DNA of 64,000 nt from Pseudomonas sp. MM223 (GTDB taxonomy: Bacteria; Pseudomonadota; Gammaproteobacteria; Pseudomonadales; Pseudomonadaceae): assembly GCA_947090765.1 (NCBI GenBank), contig OX352322.1:1507501-1571500 (forward strand), read 5' to 3'. The position numbers were made by a program, and so were the translations under genes. A model generated the notes under the pieces. It was not told the origin of the DNA, did no database searches, and saw nothing but the letters and a program-made list of their open reading frames with translations. Position 1 is the stretch's first letter; each line of letters starts with the position of its first letter. Below are positions 41,827 through 50,967 of this stretch, piece after piece.

Positions 41827-41841
41827 TTCAGGGGGCAAGTC

Positions 41842-44388
41842 ATGAGCAGCATCAGTGAAAGCGTGGAGCGTCGCCTGGCGATACTCGAAGCGGGTCGCCC
41901 GCTGGTTCGCTTGGTAGACGAGATTATCGAAGCCTACCCGGACCCTTATTCTCAGGCCTATGCGCATGCACAGCGCATTGTGCGCAAGCACACGGGCAGG
42001 GCGATGGACCCACGGTTCATCTGGTGGCACCAGTTCCCCACGGGCAGCACCAGCCACCTGAGTTACTCGGGTTGGCAGCATGCCGGGCCACCACAGCAAT
42101 CCACCCATCTGACCGAGTTGGTCATTCAGCGTTTTGATACGCACTTCCAGCAAGCCCCTGACGAGCTTGATCAGTGGGGTGGTTTCTACCGGCAAGGTGC
42201 GAACGCCAGCGTATTCGACGAGCGCAACGAAGTGCGCATGCTTGGCAGCCAGGTGCAGGCAGATTTGTGGCGCATCGACTTCGGCGCGGAACACCGCGCC
42301 AGCATCGAGCAATTCTGGGGTGCCCACGGCCCGCATTTTCGCGTGTTGGCCAAGATCAACGTGCTGGGCCGGGGAGTGCTGGCCCGGCGCGCGGGCCACA
42401 TTACCCAGACTGACTATGGCCGCTTGCGCACGATGGCATCGGACGCGCTGGTCGCTGGGGTGATGCCGACGCTGGAGCAATTGCAGCATGACAGTGCCCA
42501 TAGCCCGTTGGTGGTAAAGCGTTATGCGCTAGACGAGCGTGACAGGGGCTGTTTTTACAGCCTTGAGGCAGAAGATGGCCGTGTCTTGTTGTACATGCCT
42601 TGGCAGGCAGATGCCTTCCGGGGGTTCGAATCATCATTGGCGCGCGCGCGGTGGCTGCGCAACGAACTGAAAACGGCTAACACGCTGGACGCATTCGCCA
42701 ATGCCGCGCTTGCAGGCGTTCAATCCGAAGCCCGTGAGCGTGCCGTGCACCTTCACTTGAACGGTATCGCTGACAGCGCCAGTGATGAGGCCGCCATGCA
42801 GTTGCTGGCATTTCTGGAAAGGCCTGTCACGGGTGATTTTTTTACTTACCTGAGCATTCAGGCGCGTGATGATATGCGCCACAACGCAACGCTCATGCTC
42901 GACAACAGTGAGCTGCGCAAGGCCATGTGGAAAGGTTATCTGGCAGCCTTCCTTAAAGTATTCACGGGCTTCGCGCCGCTGGGGTGGCCCATGACGCTGA
43001 TGCTGCTCGGTGCCAGTGTCGCGAAAGTCGGGCTTGATGTGGACGAGGCCCTGCATGCCCATGATGAGCAAAGCCGCAAGCGTGCATTGCGCGAGGCCAT
43101 GCTGGACAGCCTGTTCGCCGCACTGAACCTTGCCGAGGTTGGTTTCCAGTCAAGCTTTGCCTCGTTGGCCTATGAAACACCGGCCCATGAATTGAGTGTG
43201 CCGCTGGAGCATTGGGAAGTGTTGCCTTCCTCCTCGCAATCACTGCAGGGGCGCGAGGCCAACGAGCTGGTTCCAGCAATGCCTGAATTGCAGGGGCGAC
43301 TGCGTGGGGTTCGGGTTCGGAACGACGGCAGTTGCTGGATCATGATGAACGGCCTGACATACCGGGTGCGCTACAGCCAGGAATTGTCCAAATGGCTGAT
43401 TGTGCCGCCTGACAACCCGTTTGCCTTCGTCCCGGTTGACCCTGTGAGGTTGAGCGAGGCAGGGGAGTGGGAGCTTCTGGGGCGCCCGCAGTTGCTTGGC
43501 GGTAGCCCGCCGGCAGTGGCTGGCATGCCCAGCACCACTTCGCGTTTTTGGGAGACCTACACGTCGGTCAATGACACGCAGAGCAAGATATTGTCATCAC
43601 GGGCATTAAGCCGGCAGAAAAATGTGCTGAAAGACTGGGATATCGTTCAGCTGTTGCCGGGCAGGGCGCCAGACCTGGATGAGCGAGGGTTGGATTGCGT
43701 CATGGTGAATGACAATCCGCATTTTTCCTACCGCCATGAACGCGAGTACTTCAACTCGCTGATCGAGTACTACACCAGCGATGAATCCAGGATAAACGAC
43801 GTTTTCCGCTATGGCGCCTACCGTCATGCTGACGAAGATGTGTATATCGCAGAGCTGGCCGATGAGCTTGAGCGGCTGCCCGACAGCAATGGGGCCACAT
43901 TGTTTCGGGGTGGGCATCGCTCTCGGGGGACGGGGGGTGACCGTTACCATGCAGGCCAATTGAAGGTCGGGGACGTGCTGGTCAACACCGACCTGACTTC
44001 ATTTACCGAAAACCCCTACAAGGCGGCAGAGTTCGCCTCCGAACGCCCCACGCAAGCACCTGGCACCTTGCCTGGGTTGTTCGATGAGTCGTCGGTGATT
44101 TACGAGTTGCCCGTTGCCCAGTACCAGAATGGAACACCCATCAGCGCTTTTTCGCTGTATTGGGACGAGGCCGAGACACTTTTTTTGCCCGGCAATTTTT
44201 TTCGCATCAATAAGCTGGAGCAGGTGTACGGTTACCATTACCGCTTTATCAAGGTGACGCTGGGGCAAATCGGCAAGCCTGCGGTAGGGCCTGTTTACGA
44301 TCTGCGTACAGGGCTGCTGTTCGATGAGGCCGTTTATCGGGCGCGCTTCCGGACGCCGGCCCTGGCGCAGCGTTTCTTTCCGGTTTGA
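41842..44388 (+). CDS. Probable toxin: DUF6543 (dermonecrotic-toxin-type) protein with C-terminal ADP-ribosyltransferase
   Basis: This 848-residue protein has no signal peptide. Residues 1 to about 560 resemble the long N-terminal region of pseudomonad dermonecrotic-toxin-type (DUF6543) proteins, with a hydrophobic stretch at about 366-398 (VFTGFAPLGWPMTLMLLG). The C-terminal part, about 630-810, shows the R-S-E signature of arginine-type mono-ADP-ribosyltransferases: R689 in ATLFRG, S720-F-T722 in LTSFTENPYKAAEF, and E776-A-E778 in DEAETLFLPGNFFRI. The motif order and spacing fit the fold. It lies between C40 and sorbosone dehydrogenase genes; no obvious immunity or secretion gene is adjacent. 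The target is unknown. Confidence 0.82.
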   Translation: MSSISESVERRLAILEAGRPLVRLVDEIIEAYPDPYSQAYAHAQRIVRKHTGRAMDPRFIWWHQFPTGSTSHLSYSGWQHAGPPQQSTHLTELVIQRFDTHFQQAPDELDQWGGFYRQGANASVFDERNEVRMLGSQVQADLWRIDFGAEHRASIEQFWGAHGPHFRVLAKINVLGRGVLARRAGHITQTDYGRLRTMASDALVAGVMPTLEQLQHDSAHSPLVVKRYALDERDRGCFYSLEAEDGRVLLYMPWQADAFRGFESSLARARWLRNELKTANTLDAFANAALAGVQSEARERAVHLHLNGIADSASDEAAMQLLAFLERPVTGDFFTYLSIQARDDMRHNATLMLDNSELRKAMWKGYLAAFLKVFTGFAPLGWPMTLMLLGASVAKVGLDVDEALHAHDEQSRKRALREAMLDSLFAALNLAEVGFQSSFASLAYETPAHELSVPLEHWEVLPSSSQSLQGREANELVPAMPELQGRLRGVRVRNDGSCWIMMNGLTYRVRYSQELSKWLIVPPDNPFAFVPVDPVRLSEAGEWELLGRPQLLGGSPPAVAGMPSTTSRFWETYTSVNDTQSKILSSRALSRQKNVLKDWDIVQLLPGRAPDLDERGLDCVMVNDNPHFSYRHEREYFNSLIEYYTSDESRINDVFRYGAYRHADEDVYIAELADELERLPDSNGATLFRGGHRSRGTGGDRYHAGQLKVGDVLVNTDLTSFTENPYKAAEFASERPTQAPGTLPGLFDESSVIYELPVAQYQNGTPISAFSLYWDEAETLFLPGNFFRINKLEQVYGYHYRFIKVTLGQIGKPAVGPVYDLRTGLLFDEAVYRARFRTPALAQRFFPV

Positions 44389-44399
44389 AATCTTGATGG

Positions 44400-45764
44400 T
44401 CAGTTGGGGCTGCTGTGTGGGCTGGTTCGAGCAGCAGTACCCTGATTCAAACTGGCCGCGGTGGGCTTGCTTACCCGCCAGACGACATTGCCGACATCGT
44501 CGGCCACCAGTACGCCACCGCGGCCATCGTTGATCACGCCCACGGGCCGCCCCATCGCGTTGCCCTGGCTGTCCAGAAACCCTGTGAGCAGGTCTATGGA
44601 TTGACCTGCAGGTTTGCCTGAGCGGTCGAACGGCACGAATATTACTTTGTAGCCACTGTGTGGTTTGCGGTTCCACGAGCCGTGCTGGCCGACCAGTGCA
44701 CCTTGTTCAAAGGGCGGTGGCAGCACGCCGGGGCCGATAAATGCGAGCCCGAGCGAGGCGGTGTGCGGGCCAACCGCATAGTCGGGTGTCAGCGCCTGGG
44801 CTACTTTCTGCGGGGCCTGCGGCTGTACTCGCTGGTCTGCGTGCTGCCCGTAGTAGCTGTATGGCCAGCCATAAAAGCCGCCGTCTTTCACCGAGGTGAT
44901 GTAATCCGGCACCAGGTCGCTGCCGATTTCGTCACGTTCGTTGACTGCTGTCCACAAGGCGTTGCTGTGCGGTTCCCAGGCCAGCCCGTTGGGGTTGCGC
45001 AGGCCGGTGGCGAAAAGCCGGTGCTTGCCGCTTGCGGGGTCCACTTCCCAGATTGCGGCGCGCCCTTGTTCCTTTTCCATGCCGTTTTCCCCGACGTTGC
45101 TGTTTGAACCGACTGTCACGTAAAGCTTCTTGCCATCGGGGCTTGCGATCACGTTTTTGGTCCAGTGATGGTTCAGTGGCCCGCCGGGCAGGTCGGTCAC
45201 CGGGTGGCCCTTGTCGGTAATGTGCATGGCCCCTGGCTCATAGTGAAAGCGCAACAGCCGGTCGGTGTCGGCCACATACAAGTCTTTGCCCACCAGTGCC
45301 ATGCCGAAGGGGGAGTTGAGCCCTTCGATGAAAGGGGTGCGGATTTCTGCCACGCCATCGTGGTTGGCATCGCGCAGCAGAGTGATGCGGTTGGCACTGG
45401 GTGTGGTCGCGCCCGCGCGTTTCATTGCCTTGCCCATGGCCCAGCCTCGAATGCCCTTGCCATCTTCGGGTTTGGGTGGTGCGTTGGTCTCGGCTACCAG
45501 CACATCGCCGTTGGGCAGCAAATAGAGCCAGCGGGGGTGGTCGAGGCCGCTGGCGAAGGCTGCGACCTGGGTGCCTGGCGCGGCGGTCGGCTTGCTGCCT
45601 GTTGGCCAGCCGACTGCGGGGGCGATATTTACGGTGGGGACCAGTGTTGTGACGGGGGCGGGGAGGCTGGGGGTTGGCCCGCTGCCTTCGTTTACGCTCA
45701 ACAGGGCTGTTTCGCCGCAGCCTGCCAGGCTGGCTGCGATTAACCAAGGCATCAGGCATTTCAT
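44400..45764 (-). CDS. PQQ-dependent sugar dehydrogenase, L-sorbosone dehydrogenase family
   Basis: This is an exported lipoprotein (lipobox SLAGC, C16) of 454 residues with the beta-propeller of the sorbosone/glucose dehydrogenase family. Typical repeats include FASGLDHPRWLYLLPNGDVL, PFGMALVGKDLYVADTDRL, NVIASPDGKKLYVTVGSNSN and GLRNPNGLAWEP. It is expected to oxidise an aldose or hydroxyaldehyde with PQQ in the periplasm; the real substrate is unknown. Its stop is 11 bases from that of the convergent toxin-like gene, and its 5' side faces the repeat element at 45835. Confidence 0.9.
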   Translation of the reverse strand: MKCLMPWLIAASLAGCGETALLSVNEGSGPTPSLPAPVTTLVPTVNIAPAVGWPTGSKPTAAPGTQVAAFASGLDHPRWLYLLPNGDVLVAETNAPPKPEDGKGIRGWAMGKAMKRAGATTPSANRITLLRDANHDGVAEIRTPFIEGLNSPFGMALVGKDLYVADTDRLLRFHYEPGAMHITDKGHPVTDLPGGPLNHHWTKNVIASPDGKKLYVTVGSNSNVGENGMEKEQGRAAIWEVDPASGKHRLFATGLRNPNGLAWEPHSNALWTAVNERDEIGSDLVPDYITSVKDGGFYGWPYSYYGQHADQRVQPQAPQKVAQALTPDYAVGPHTASLGLAFIGPGVLPPPFEQGALVGQHGSWNRKPHSGYKVIFVPFDRSGKPAGQSIDLLTGFLDSQGNAMGRPVGVINDGRGGVLVADDVGNVVWRVSKPTAASLNQGTAARTSPHSSPN

Positions 45765-45834
45765 GTGCGGCGTCCTCTAAAGAAGCCTGTTGAATTGAGA
45801 GGCCGTTGAGGTTCGCCAGGTTCCCCTCGTCTTG

Positions 45835-46135
45835 CTTTTCCTCTTGCTCTTGCTCTTGCTCTTGCTTTGGCTTTGGCTTCTAAACGCGCGGTAGTTCAGG
45901 CGACACAGATTGCGACTTCAGGAGGCCGAGCGCAGGGCTTGCGGAGGGAGGTGACGGGCATGGATGCCCGTCAAGCGCTGGGCCCCAGGATGGGGCCTGC
46001 AGCGCGGTCCTCCCGGGAGCAAGGCCTGCGTTCGGCCTCCTGAAGTCGCGAAGATCAAAAGCCAGATCAAAAGCCAGATCAAAAGCCAGATCAAAAGCCA
46101 GATCAAGAGCAGGAGCAAGATCAAGATCAAGAGCA
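45835..46135. repeat. Hexamer-flanked palindromic element, short copy
   Basis: This element fills the gap between the sorbosone dehydrogenase start and the cobalamin riboswitch and contains no gene. Four CTCTTG hexamers (45841-45864) precede a unique stretch, then a 138-bp core (45912-46049) with near-perfect terminal inverted repeats (GCGACTTCAGGAGGCCGAGC / complement). Four 12-mers AGATCAAAAGCC (46052-46099) and degenerate GATCAA units follow. Positions 45841-46022 match 59161-59342 almost base for base. The core equals one arm of the longer copy joined to its far end. Confidence 0.9.
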
Positions 46136-46198
46136 TACCTCGCTGCAACATCCGCTTCGATTGACGCTCCGGGTGCAACCCTCTAACCTTCGCGCGTG

Positions 46199-46396
46199 TT
46201 TCAGGTGCCCTGCCAGCCCCGACTGGGCAGGGTGAAACTGGGAAGCCGGTGGGCGCCAGCATGGCGCGATTCCGGCGCTGCCCCCGCAACGGTAGGTGAG
46301 ACGAAGGCCGCGCAGGGCCACTGGGTGCAAGCACCCGGGAAGGCGCGCAGGCCTGGGCCAAGGCCCGCTCACAAGCCCGGAGACCGGCCTGAAACT
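46199..46396 (+). promoter_or_regulatory. Cobalamin (AdoCbl) riboswitch
   Basis: The leader has the B12-riboswitch layout: an opening TCAGGTGCCCTGCC stem, a GGGCAGGGTGAAACTGGGAA segment, CCCCCGCAACGGTAGG, and the B12-box region with GCCACTGGG followed by GGGAAGGCGCGCAGG. It closes with GCCCGGAGACCGGCCTGAAA, complementary to the beginning. It lies 131 bases upstream of cobO and is expected to lower expression of the whole cob operon when adenosylcobalamin is plentiful. Edges are approximate. Confidence 0.93.
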
Positions 46397-46526
46397 GTCA
46401 ACGGCATCACGGAGGGTGATGCGCGGTGCACCGTGGCCACCTGCCATGGCCCCTGCGCGTTCTCCGTCTGCCTGCCTATTACCTGTCGCCACGCCTTGCC
46501 GTGGTGCCAGCCTGCGGAGAACCCTG

Positions 46527-47138
46527 ATGAGCGAACCCACCGAACGCGACGAACGCCACCTGGCGCGCATGCAGCGCAAGAAGGCGGTCATCGACGAACG
46601 CATCGCCAATTCCCCCAACGAATGCGGCCTGCTGCTAGTGCTGACCGGCAATGGCAAGGGCAAGAGCAGCTCGGCATTCGGCATGCTCGCGCGCGCCTTG
46701 GGCCATGGCATGCAGTGCGGTGTGGTGCAGTTCATCAAGGGCCGCAACAGCACCGGCGAAGAGCTGTTCTTCCGCCGCTTCCCCGAACAGGTACGCTACC
46801 ACGTGATGGGCGAGGGCTTTACCTGGGAAACCCAGGACCGCCAGCGCGACATCGCTGCCGCCGAAGCCGCCTGGGCAGTGTCGCGCCAGTTGCTGCAGGA
46901 CCCAAGTGTGCAATTCGTGGTGCTGGATGAACTGAATATCGCCCTCAAGCACGGCTACCTCGACCTGGACCAGGTACTGTCCGACATCCAGGCCCGTCCG
47001 CCCATGCAGCACGTGATTGTCACTGGCCGCGCTGCAAAGCCCGAAATGATCGAACTGGCCGATACCGTGACCGAGATGGGCATGCTCAAGCACGCTTTCC
47101 AGGCCGGTATCCGCGCACAGAAGGGCGTCGAACTGTGA
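46527..47138 (+). CDS. cobO: Cob(I)yrinic acid a,c-diamide adenosyltransferase
   Basis: CobO adds the 5'-deoxyadenosyl group to the corrinoid cobalt. The 203 residues carry the ATP-binding GNGKGKSSSA loop (residues 41-50), GEGFTWETQDRQRD and VVLDELNIALKHGY. An open frame back to 46296 overlaps the riboswitch, so the ATG at 46527 is used. It is the first gene of the ten-gene operon. Its stop overlaps the GTG of cobB by 4 bases. Confidence 0.96.
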   Translation: MSEPTERDERHLARMQRKKAVIDERIANSPNECGLLLVLTGNGKGKSSSAFGMLARALGHGMQCGVVQFIKGRNSTGEELFFRRFPEQVRYHVMGEGFTWETQDRQRDIAAAEAAWAVSRQLLQDPSVQFVVLDELNIALKHGYLDLDQVLSDIQARPPMQHVIVTGRAAKPEMIELADTVTEMGMLKHAFQAGIRAQKGVEL

Positions 47139-48430
47139 GTCAATCGCGCCACTGCCCCGCCGTTTTGATCGCGGCACCGGCCTCTGGCCAGGGCAAGACC
47201 ACCGTTACTGCCGCCCTGGCCCGCCTGCACCGTAACCTCGGGCGCAAGGTGCGGGTGTTCAAGTGTGGGCCCGACTTTCTGGACCCGATGATTCTCGAGC
47301 GGGCCAGCGGCGCACCGGTGTACCAGCTGGATTTGTGGATGATCGGTGCCGCCGAAAGCCGCCGCCTGCTGTGGGAAGCGGCCGGCGAGGCCGACCTGAT
47401 CTTGATCGAAGGCGTGATGGGGTTGTTCGATGGCACTCCGTCCAGCGCCGACCTGGCGCGCCACTTCGGCGTGCCAGTGCTGGCGGTGATCGACGGCACG
47501 GCCATGGCCCAGACCTTCGGCGCCCTGGCCCTGGGGTTGGCGCGTTACCAGGCCGACCTGCCGTTCGCCGGCGTGTTGGCCAACCGGGTGGGCAGCCTGC
47601 GCCACGCGCAACTGCTGGAAGGCAGCCTGACCGAAGGCCTGCGCTGGTATGGCGGCTTGTCCCGCGAGCGCGGCATCGAGTTGCCCAGCCGCCACCTGGG
47701 CCTGGTGCAGGCCAGCGAGCTGAACGACCTGGATGCCCGTCTTGACGCCGCCGCCGAGGCGCTTGGCGCCAGCTGTGACGCGGCGTTGCCGCCGCCAGTA
47801 ACCTTTGCCGAACCCGAACCACAAGCGTGTGCTGCCTCGCTGGCTGGCGTGCGCATTGGTGTGGCGCGGGACGAAGCGTTCGCGTTCACCTACGGCGCCA
47901 ACCTTGAGCTGCTGCGCAACCTGGGCGCGCAGCTGGAGTTCTTTTCGCCACTGCATGACCGTGAGCTGCCGGCGGTGGACAGCCTGTACCTCCCGGGTGG
48001 CTACCCCGAACTGCATCACCACGCCCTGGCCGCCAATGCGCCGATGAGCGAGGCGATCCGCGCCCATCATGCTCAGGGCAAGCCGTTGCTGGCCGAGTGT
48101 GGCGGCATGCTTTACCTGCTCGATGCCCTGACCGACGTGGCTGGCGAGCGCGCCCAGCTGCTGGGCCTGCTGCCGGGCGAAGCGACCATGCAGAAGCGCC
48201 TGGCAGCCCTGGCCTTGCAGGCGGTGGAACTGCCGGAAGGTACCCTGCGCGGTCACACCTACCACCACTCGCTGACCAGCACCGCGCTGGAGCCGATCGC
48301 CCGTGGCCTCAGCCCCAACGGCGGGCGGGGCAACGAAGCGGTGTATCGCCTGGGGCGGCTGACGGCCTCTTACGTGCACTTCTACTTCCCCTCCAACCCG
48401 GATGCGGCGGCGGCGCTGTTGCGACCATGA
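47135..48430 (+). CDS. cobB: Cobyrinate a,c-diamide synthase / hydrogenobyrinic acid a,c-diamide synthase
   Basis: CobB amidates the a and c side chains of the corrin ring using glutamine and ATP. The 431 residues show an N-terminal P-loop (APASGQGKTTVTAAL), a DLILIEGVMGLFDG segment, and a C-terminal triad-type glutamine amidotransferase with the catalytic Cys in LAECGGMLYLLD. The GTG start at 47135 is coupled to cobO (GTGA overlap). The stop overlaps bluB by 4 bases. Confidence 0.96.
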   Translation: MSQSRHCPAVLIAAPASGQGKTTVTAALARLHRNLGRKVRVFKCGPDFLDPMILERASGAPVYQLDLWMIGAAESRRLLWEAAGEADLILIEGVMGLFDGTPSSADLARHFGVPVLAVIDGTAMAQTFGALALGLARYQADLPFAGVLANRVGSLRHAQLLEGSLTEGLRWYGGLSRERGIELPSRHLGLVQASELNDLDARLDAAAEALGASCDAALPPPVTFAEPEPQACAASLAGVRIGVARDEAFAFTYGANLELLRNLGAQLEFFSPLHDRELPAVDSLYLPGGYPELHHHALAANAPMSEAIRAHHAQGKPLLAECGGMLYLLDALTDVAGERAQLLGLLPGEATMQKRLAALALQAVELPEGTLRGHTYHHSLTSTALEPIARGLSPNGGRGNEAVYRLGRLTASYVHFYFPSNPDAAAALLRP

Positions 48431-49077
48431 GCGAACACGCTTACAGCGACACCGAACGCGCCGCGATCTACCGGGCCATCGGCGAGCGCCGCGACATGCG
48501 CCATTTCGCCGGTGGCCAGGTGGCACCGGAGCTGCTTGGCCGCCTGCTGGCGGCCGCGCATCAGGCACCCAGCGTCGGCCTGATGCAGCCCTGGCGTTTC
48601 ATCCGTATCACCCAGCGTGACCTGCGCAGCCGCATCCAGGCCTTGGTAGAAGCGGAACGTCTGCGTACTGCCGAGGCATTGGGCGAGCGATCTGATGACT
48701 TCATGAAGCTGAAGGTAGAAGGCATCAACGACTGTGCCGAGCTGCTGATAGCGGCCTTGATGGACAACCGCGAGCCGCACATCTTCGGCCGCCGCACCTT
48801 GCCGGAAATGGACCTGGCTTCGCTGGCCTGCGCCATCCAGAACCTGTGGCTGGCGGCCCGTGGCGAAGGGCTGGGCATGGGCTGGGTGTCGCTGTTCGAC
48901 CCCCTGGCGCTGGCGGCACTGCTGGGCATGCCTGATGGGGCCAAGCCGGTGGCTGTGCTGTGCCTGGGGCCGGTGACCGAATTTTACCCGGCACCCATGC
49001 TGGTGCTGGAAAATTGGGCCGAAGAGCGGCCCTTGAGTGACATGCTGTACGAAAACCAATGGGGAGAGCGCCAATGA
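48427..49077 (+). CDS. bluB: 5,6-dimethylbenzimidazole synthase BluB
   Basis: BluB uses oxygen and reduced FMN to break down the flavin into the lower ligand 5,6-dimethylbenzimidazole. The 216-residue nitroreductase-fold protein shows [20 protein letters not shown], the [20 protein letters not shown] motif typical of BluB, and [12 protein letters not shown]. Its presence shows that the operon makes B12 with the natural lower ligand under aerobic conditions. The ATG at 48427 overlaps the cobB stop by 4 bases. Confidence 0.94.
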   Translation: MSEHAYSDTERAAIYRAIGERRDMRHFAGGQVAPELLGRLLAAAHQAPSVGLMQPWRFIRITQRDLRSRIQALVEAERLRTAEALGERSDDFMKLKVEGINDCAELLIAALMDNREPHIFGRRTLPEMDLASLACAIQNLWLAARGEGLGMGWVSLFDPLALAALLGMPDGAKPVAVLCLGPVTEFYPAPMLVLENWAEERPLSDMLYENQWGERQ

Positions 49078-49982
49078 GCGTGGCCTTGCTGACCATGGCC
49101 GGGGTGGCACTGGATGCCTTGCTGGGCGAGCCGCAGCGGCGCCACCCGCTGGTGGCCTTCGGCAATATGGCCGGTAACCTGGAGCGCCGCCTGAATGCGG
49201 GTGGCCGCGGCTGGCGTAGCCATGGCGTGAGTGCGTGGTTTCTGGCGGTTGTGCCGCTTACCCTGGTGGCGCTGATCCTGTCCTGGCTGCCGTACATCGG
49301 CTGGCTGGTGGATGTGCTGGCGCTGTACTGCGCCTTGGGCCTGCGCAGCTTGGGTGAGCATGTGCTGCCGGTGGCCAACGCCTTGCGCCAGGGCGACCTG
49401 GAAGAAGCGCGGCGCCGCGTCGGCTACCTGGTCAGCCGCGAAACCCGCGAACTGGACGAGCCCGCTGTGGCCCGGGCGGCTACCGAATCGGTGCTGGAAA
49501 ACGGCAGTGACGCGGTGTTTGCCGCGCTGTTCTGGTTTGTGGTGGCCGGTGCGCCAGGCGTAGTGCTGTACCGCCTGAGCAACACCCTGGACGCCATGTG
49601 GGGGTATCGCAACGAGCGCTTCGAGCGTTTCGGCTGGTGCGCAGCGCGCATTGACGACGTGCTTAACTATATTCCCGCAAGGCTGGTGGCGTTGACCTAC
49701 GCGCTGCTGGGCAAGACCCGCCTGGCCCTGGCCTGCTGGCGCAAGCAAGGCGTGCTGTGGGACAGCCCCAACGCCGGGCCAGTGATGGCTGCCGGTGCCG
49801 GTGCGCTGGGGGTGGAACTGGGCGGACCGGCGGTTTACCACGGCGAACTGCATGAGCGGCCACGCCTGGGTGAAGGGCCGATGGCGGACGCCGATGCCAT
49901 CGAACGTGGCTGGAGCCTGGTACAGCGCGGCGTGTGGCTGTGGCTGTTGTTGATTTGCCTGGGGGCTTACATCAATGCTTGA
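49074..49982 (+). CDS. cbiB: Adenosylcobinamide-phosphate synthase CbiB/CobD
   Basis: This membrane enzyme joins aminopropanol phosphate to adenosylcobyric acid. The 302 residues have several hydrophobic helices and the conserved [37 protein letters not shown], and [21 protein letters not shown]. It is known as CobD in the aerobic nomenclature. The start at 49074 follows GGAGAG and overlaps the bluB stop by 4 bases. The last 8 bases overlap the next gene. Confidence 0.95.
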   Translation: MSVALLTMAGVALDALLGEPQRRHPLVAFGNMAGNLERRLNAGGRGWRSHGVSAWFLAVVPLTLVALILSWLPYIGWLVDVLALYCALGLRSLGEHVLPVANALRQGDLEEARRRVGYLVSRETRELDEPAVARAATESVLENGSDAVFAALFWFVVAGAPGVVLYRLSNTLDAMWGYRNERFERFGWCAARIDDVLNYIPARLVALTYALLGKTRLALACWRKQGVLWDSPNAGPVMAAGAGALGVELGGPAVYHGELHERPRLGEGPMADADAIERGWSLVQRGVWLWLLLICLGAYINA

Positions 49983-50967
49983 ACACGGTGGCCGCCTGCT
50001 GCGTGCGGTGCAGCAATACGGTATCCCACGCGAGCAGTGGCTCGACCTGTCCAGCGGCATCGCGCCCTGGCCGTTCCCGATCCCGCCGATACCCACAGAT
50101 GCCTGGGCTCGCTTGCCAGAGACCGAGGACGGCCTGGAGGGGGCGGCGCGCGCGTATTACGGCGCCCGCCAACTGCTGCCGGTGGCGGGCTCCCAGGCGG
50201 CGATCCAGGCTTTGCCGCTGCTGCGGTCGGCCGGCCGGGTAGGGGTGCTGACGCCGTGCTATGCCGAACACCCGTATGCCTGGCAACGGGCGGGGCATCA
50301 ACTGGTTGAGCTGGATGAGGCGCAGGTCGAGGCCACACTCGACAGCCTCGACGTGCTGGTGCTGGTCAACCCCAACAACCCGACCGGGCGGCGGGTGCCG
50401 CGTGAACGCCTGCTGGGCTGGCATGCGCGCCTGGCAGCCCGCGGTGGCTGGCTGTTGGTCGACGAAGCGTTCATGGACAACACCCCCGAGGATAGCGTGG
50501 TCGATTGTGCCGAGCGCCCGGGGCTGATCGTGCTGCGTTCGTTCGGCAAGTTCTTTGGCCTGGCCGGCGTACGCCTGGGCTTCGTCGCCGCCGAGCGCAG
50601 CCTGCTGCTGCGCCTGGCCGAGCTGCTTGGCCCGTGGACGGTCAACGGGCCAACCCGGGTGCTGGCCCAGGCCAGCCTGGCCGACAAGCCTGCCCAGCAC
50701 GTGCAGATCGAACGTTGCGCTGCCGCCAGCCAGCGCTTGGCAACATTACTGTCCAGCACCGGGCTTGCTCCCAGCGGCGGCTGTGATCTGTTCCAGTACG
50801 TGCGCAGCGAGCGTGCCGCGCAGTTGCATGACTTTCTTGCCCGCCGCGGCATCCTGGTGCGCTTGTTCGAACACCCACCGGCCGTGCGCCTGGGGCTGCC
50901 CGAATGTGAGGCGGACGAGCAACGCCTGGCCCAGGCCCTGGCGGACTATCAAAAGGAATCGGCATGA
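49975..50967 (+). CDS. cobC: Threonine-phosphate decarboxylase (CobD/CobC type)
   Basis: This is a fold-type I PLP enzyme that decarboxylates L-threonine phosphate to the aminopropanol linker of B12. The 330 residues include [27 protein letters not shown], and the PLP-lysine site [15 protein letters not shown]. The symbol cobC is used here in the aerobic (Pseudomonas) sense and is distinct from the phosphatase at 53990, also called CobC in enteric bacteria. It overlaps cbiB by 8 bases and cobQ by 4. Confidence 0.93.
   Translation: MLEHGGRLLRAVQQYGIPREQWLDLSSGIAPWPFPIPPIPTDAWARLPETEDGLEGAARAYYGARQLLPVAGSQAAIQALPLLRSAGRVGVLTPCYAEHPYAWQRAGHQLVELDEAQVEATLDSLDVLVLVNPNNPTGRRVPRERLLGWHARLAARGGWLLVDEAFMDNTPEDSVVDCAERPGLIVLRSFGKFFGLAGVRLGFVAAERSLLLRLAELLGPWTVNGPTRVLAQASLADKPAQHVQIERCAAASQRLATLLSSTGLAPSGGCDLFQYVRSERAAQLHDFLARRGILVRLFEHPPAVRLGLPECEADEQRLAQALADYQKESA

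Noticed and set aside
44388..44400. Immunity gene for the ART-like toxin between its stop and the sorbosone dehydrogenase
   Set aside because: Only 11 bases separate the two convergent stops, and no ORF of plausible size with a start and ribosome site is present next to the toxin-like gene.
45835..46135. Possible CRISPR array or IS element
   Set aside because: The tandem units are 6-12 bases, contiguous and without spacers, and no transposase or cas gene is nearby. It is a short tandem repeat with a palindromic core.
46296..46526. N-terminal extension of cobO
   Set aside because: It would overlap the cobalamin riboswitch and the linker; the conserved CobO start is at 46527.
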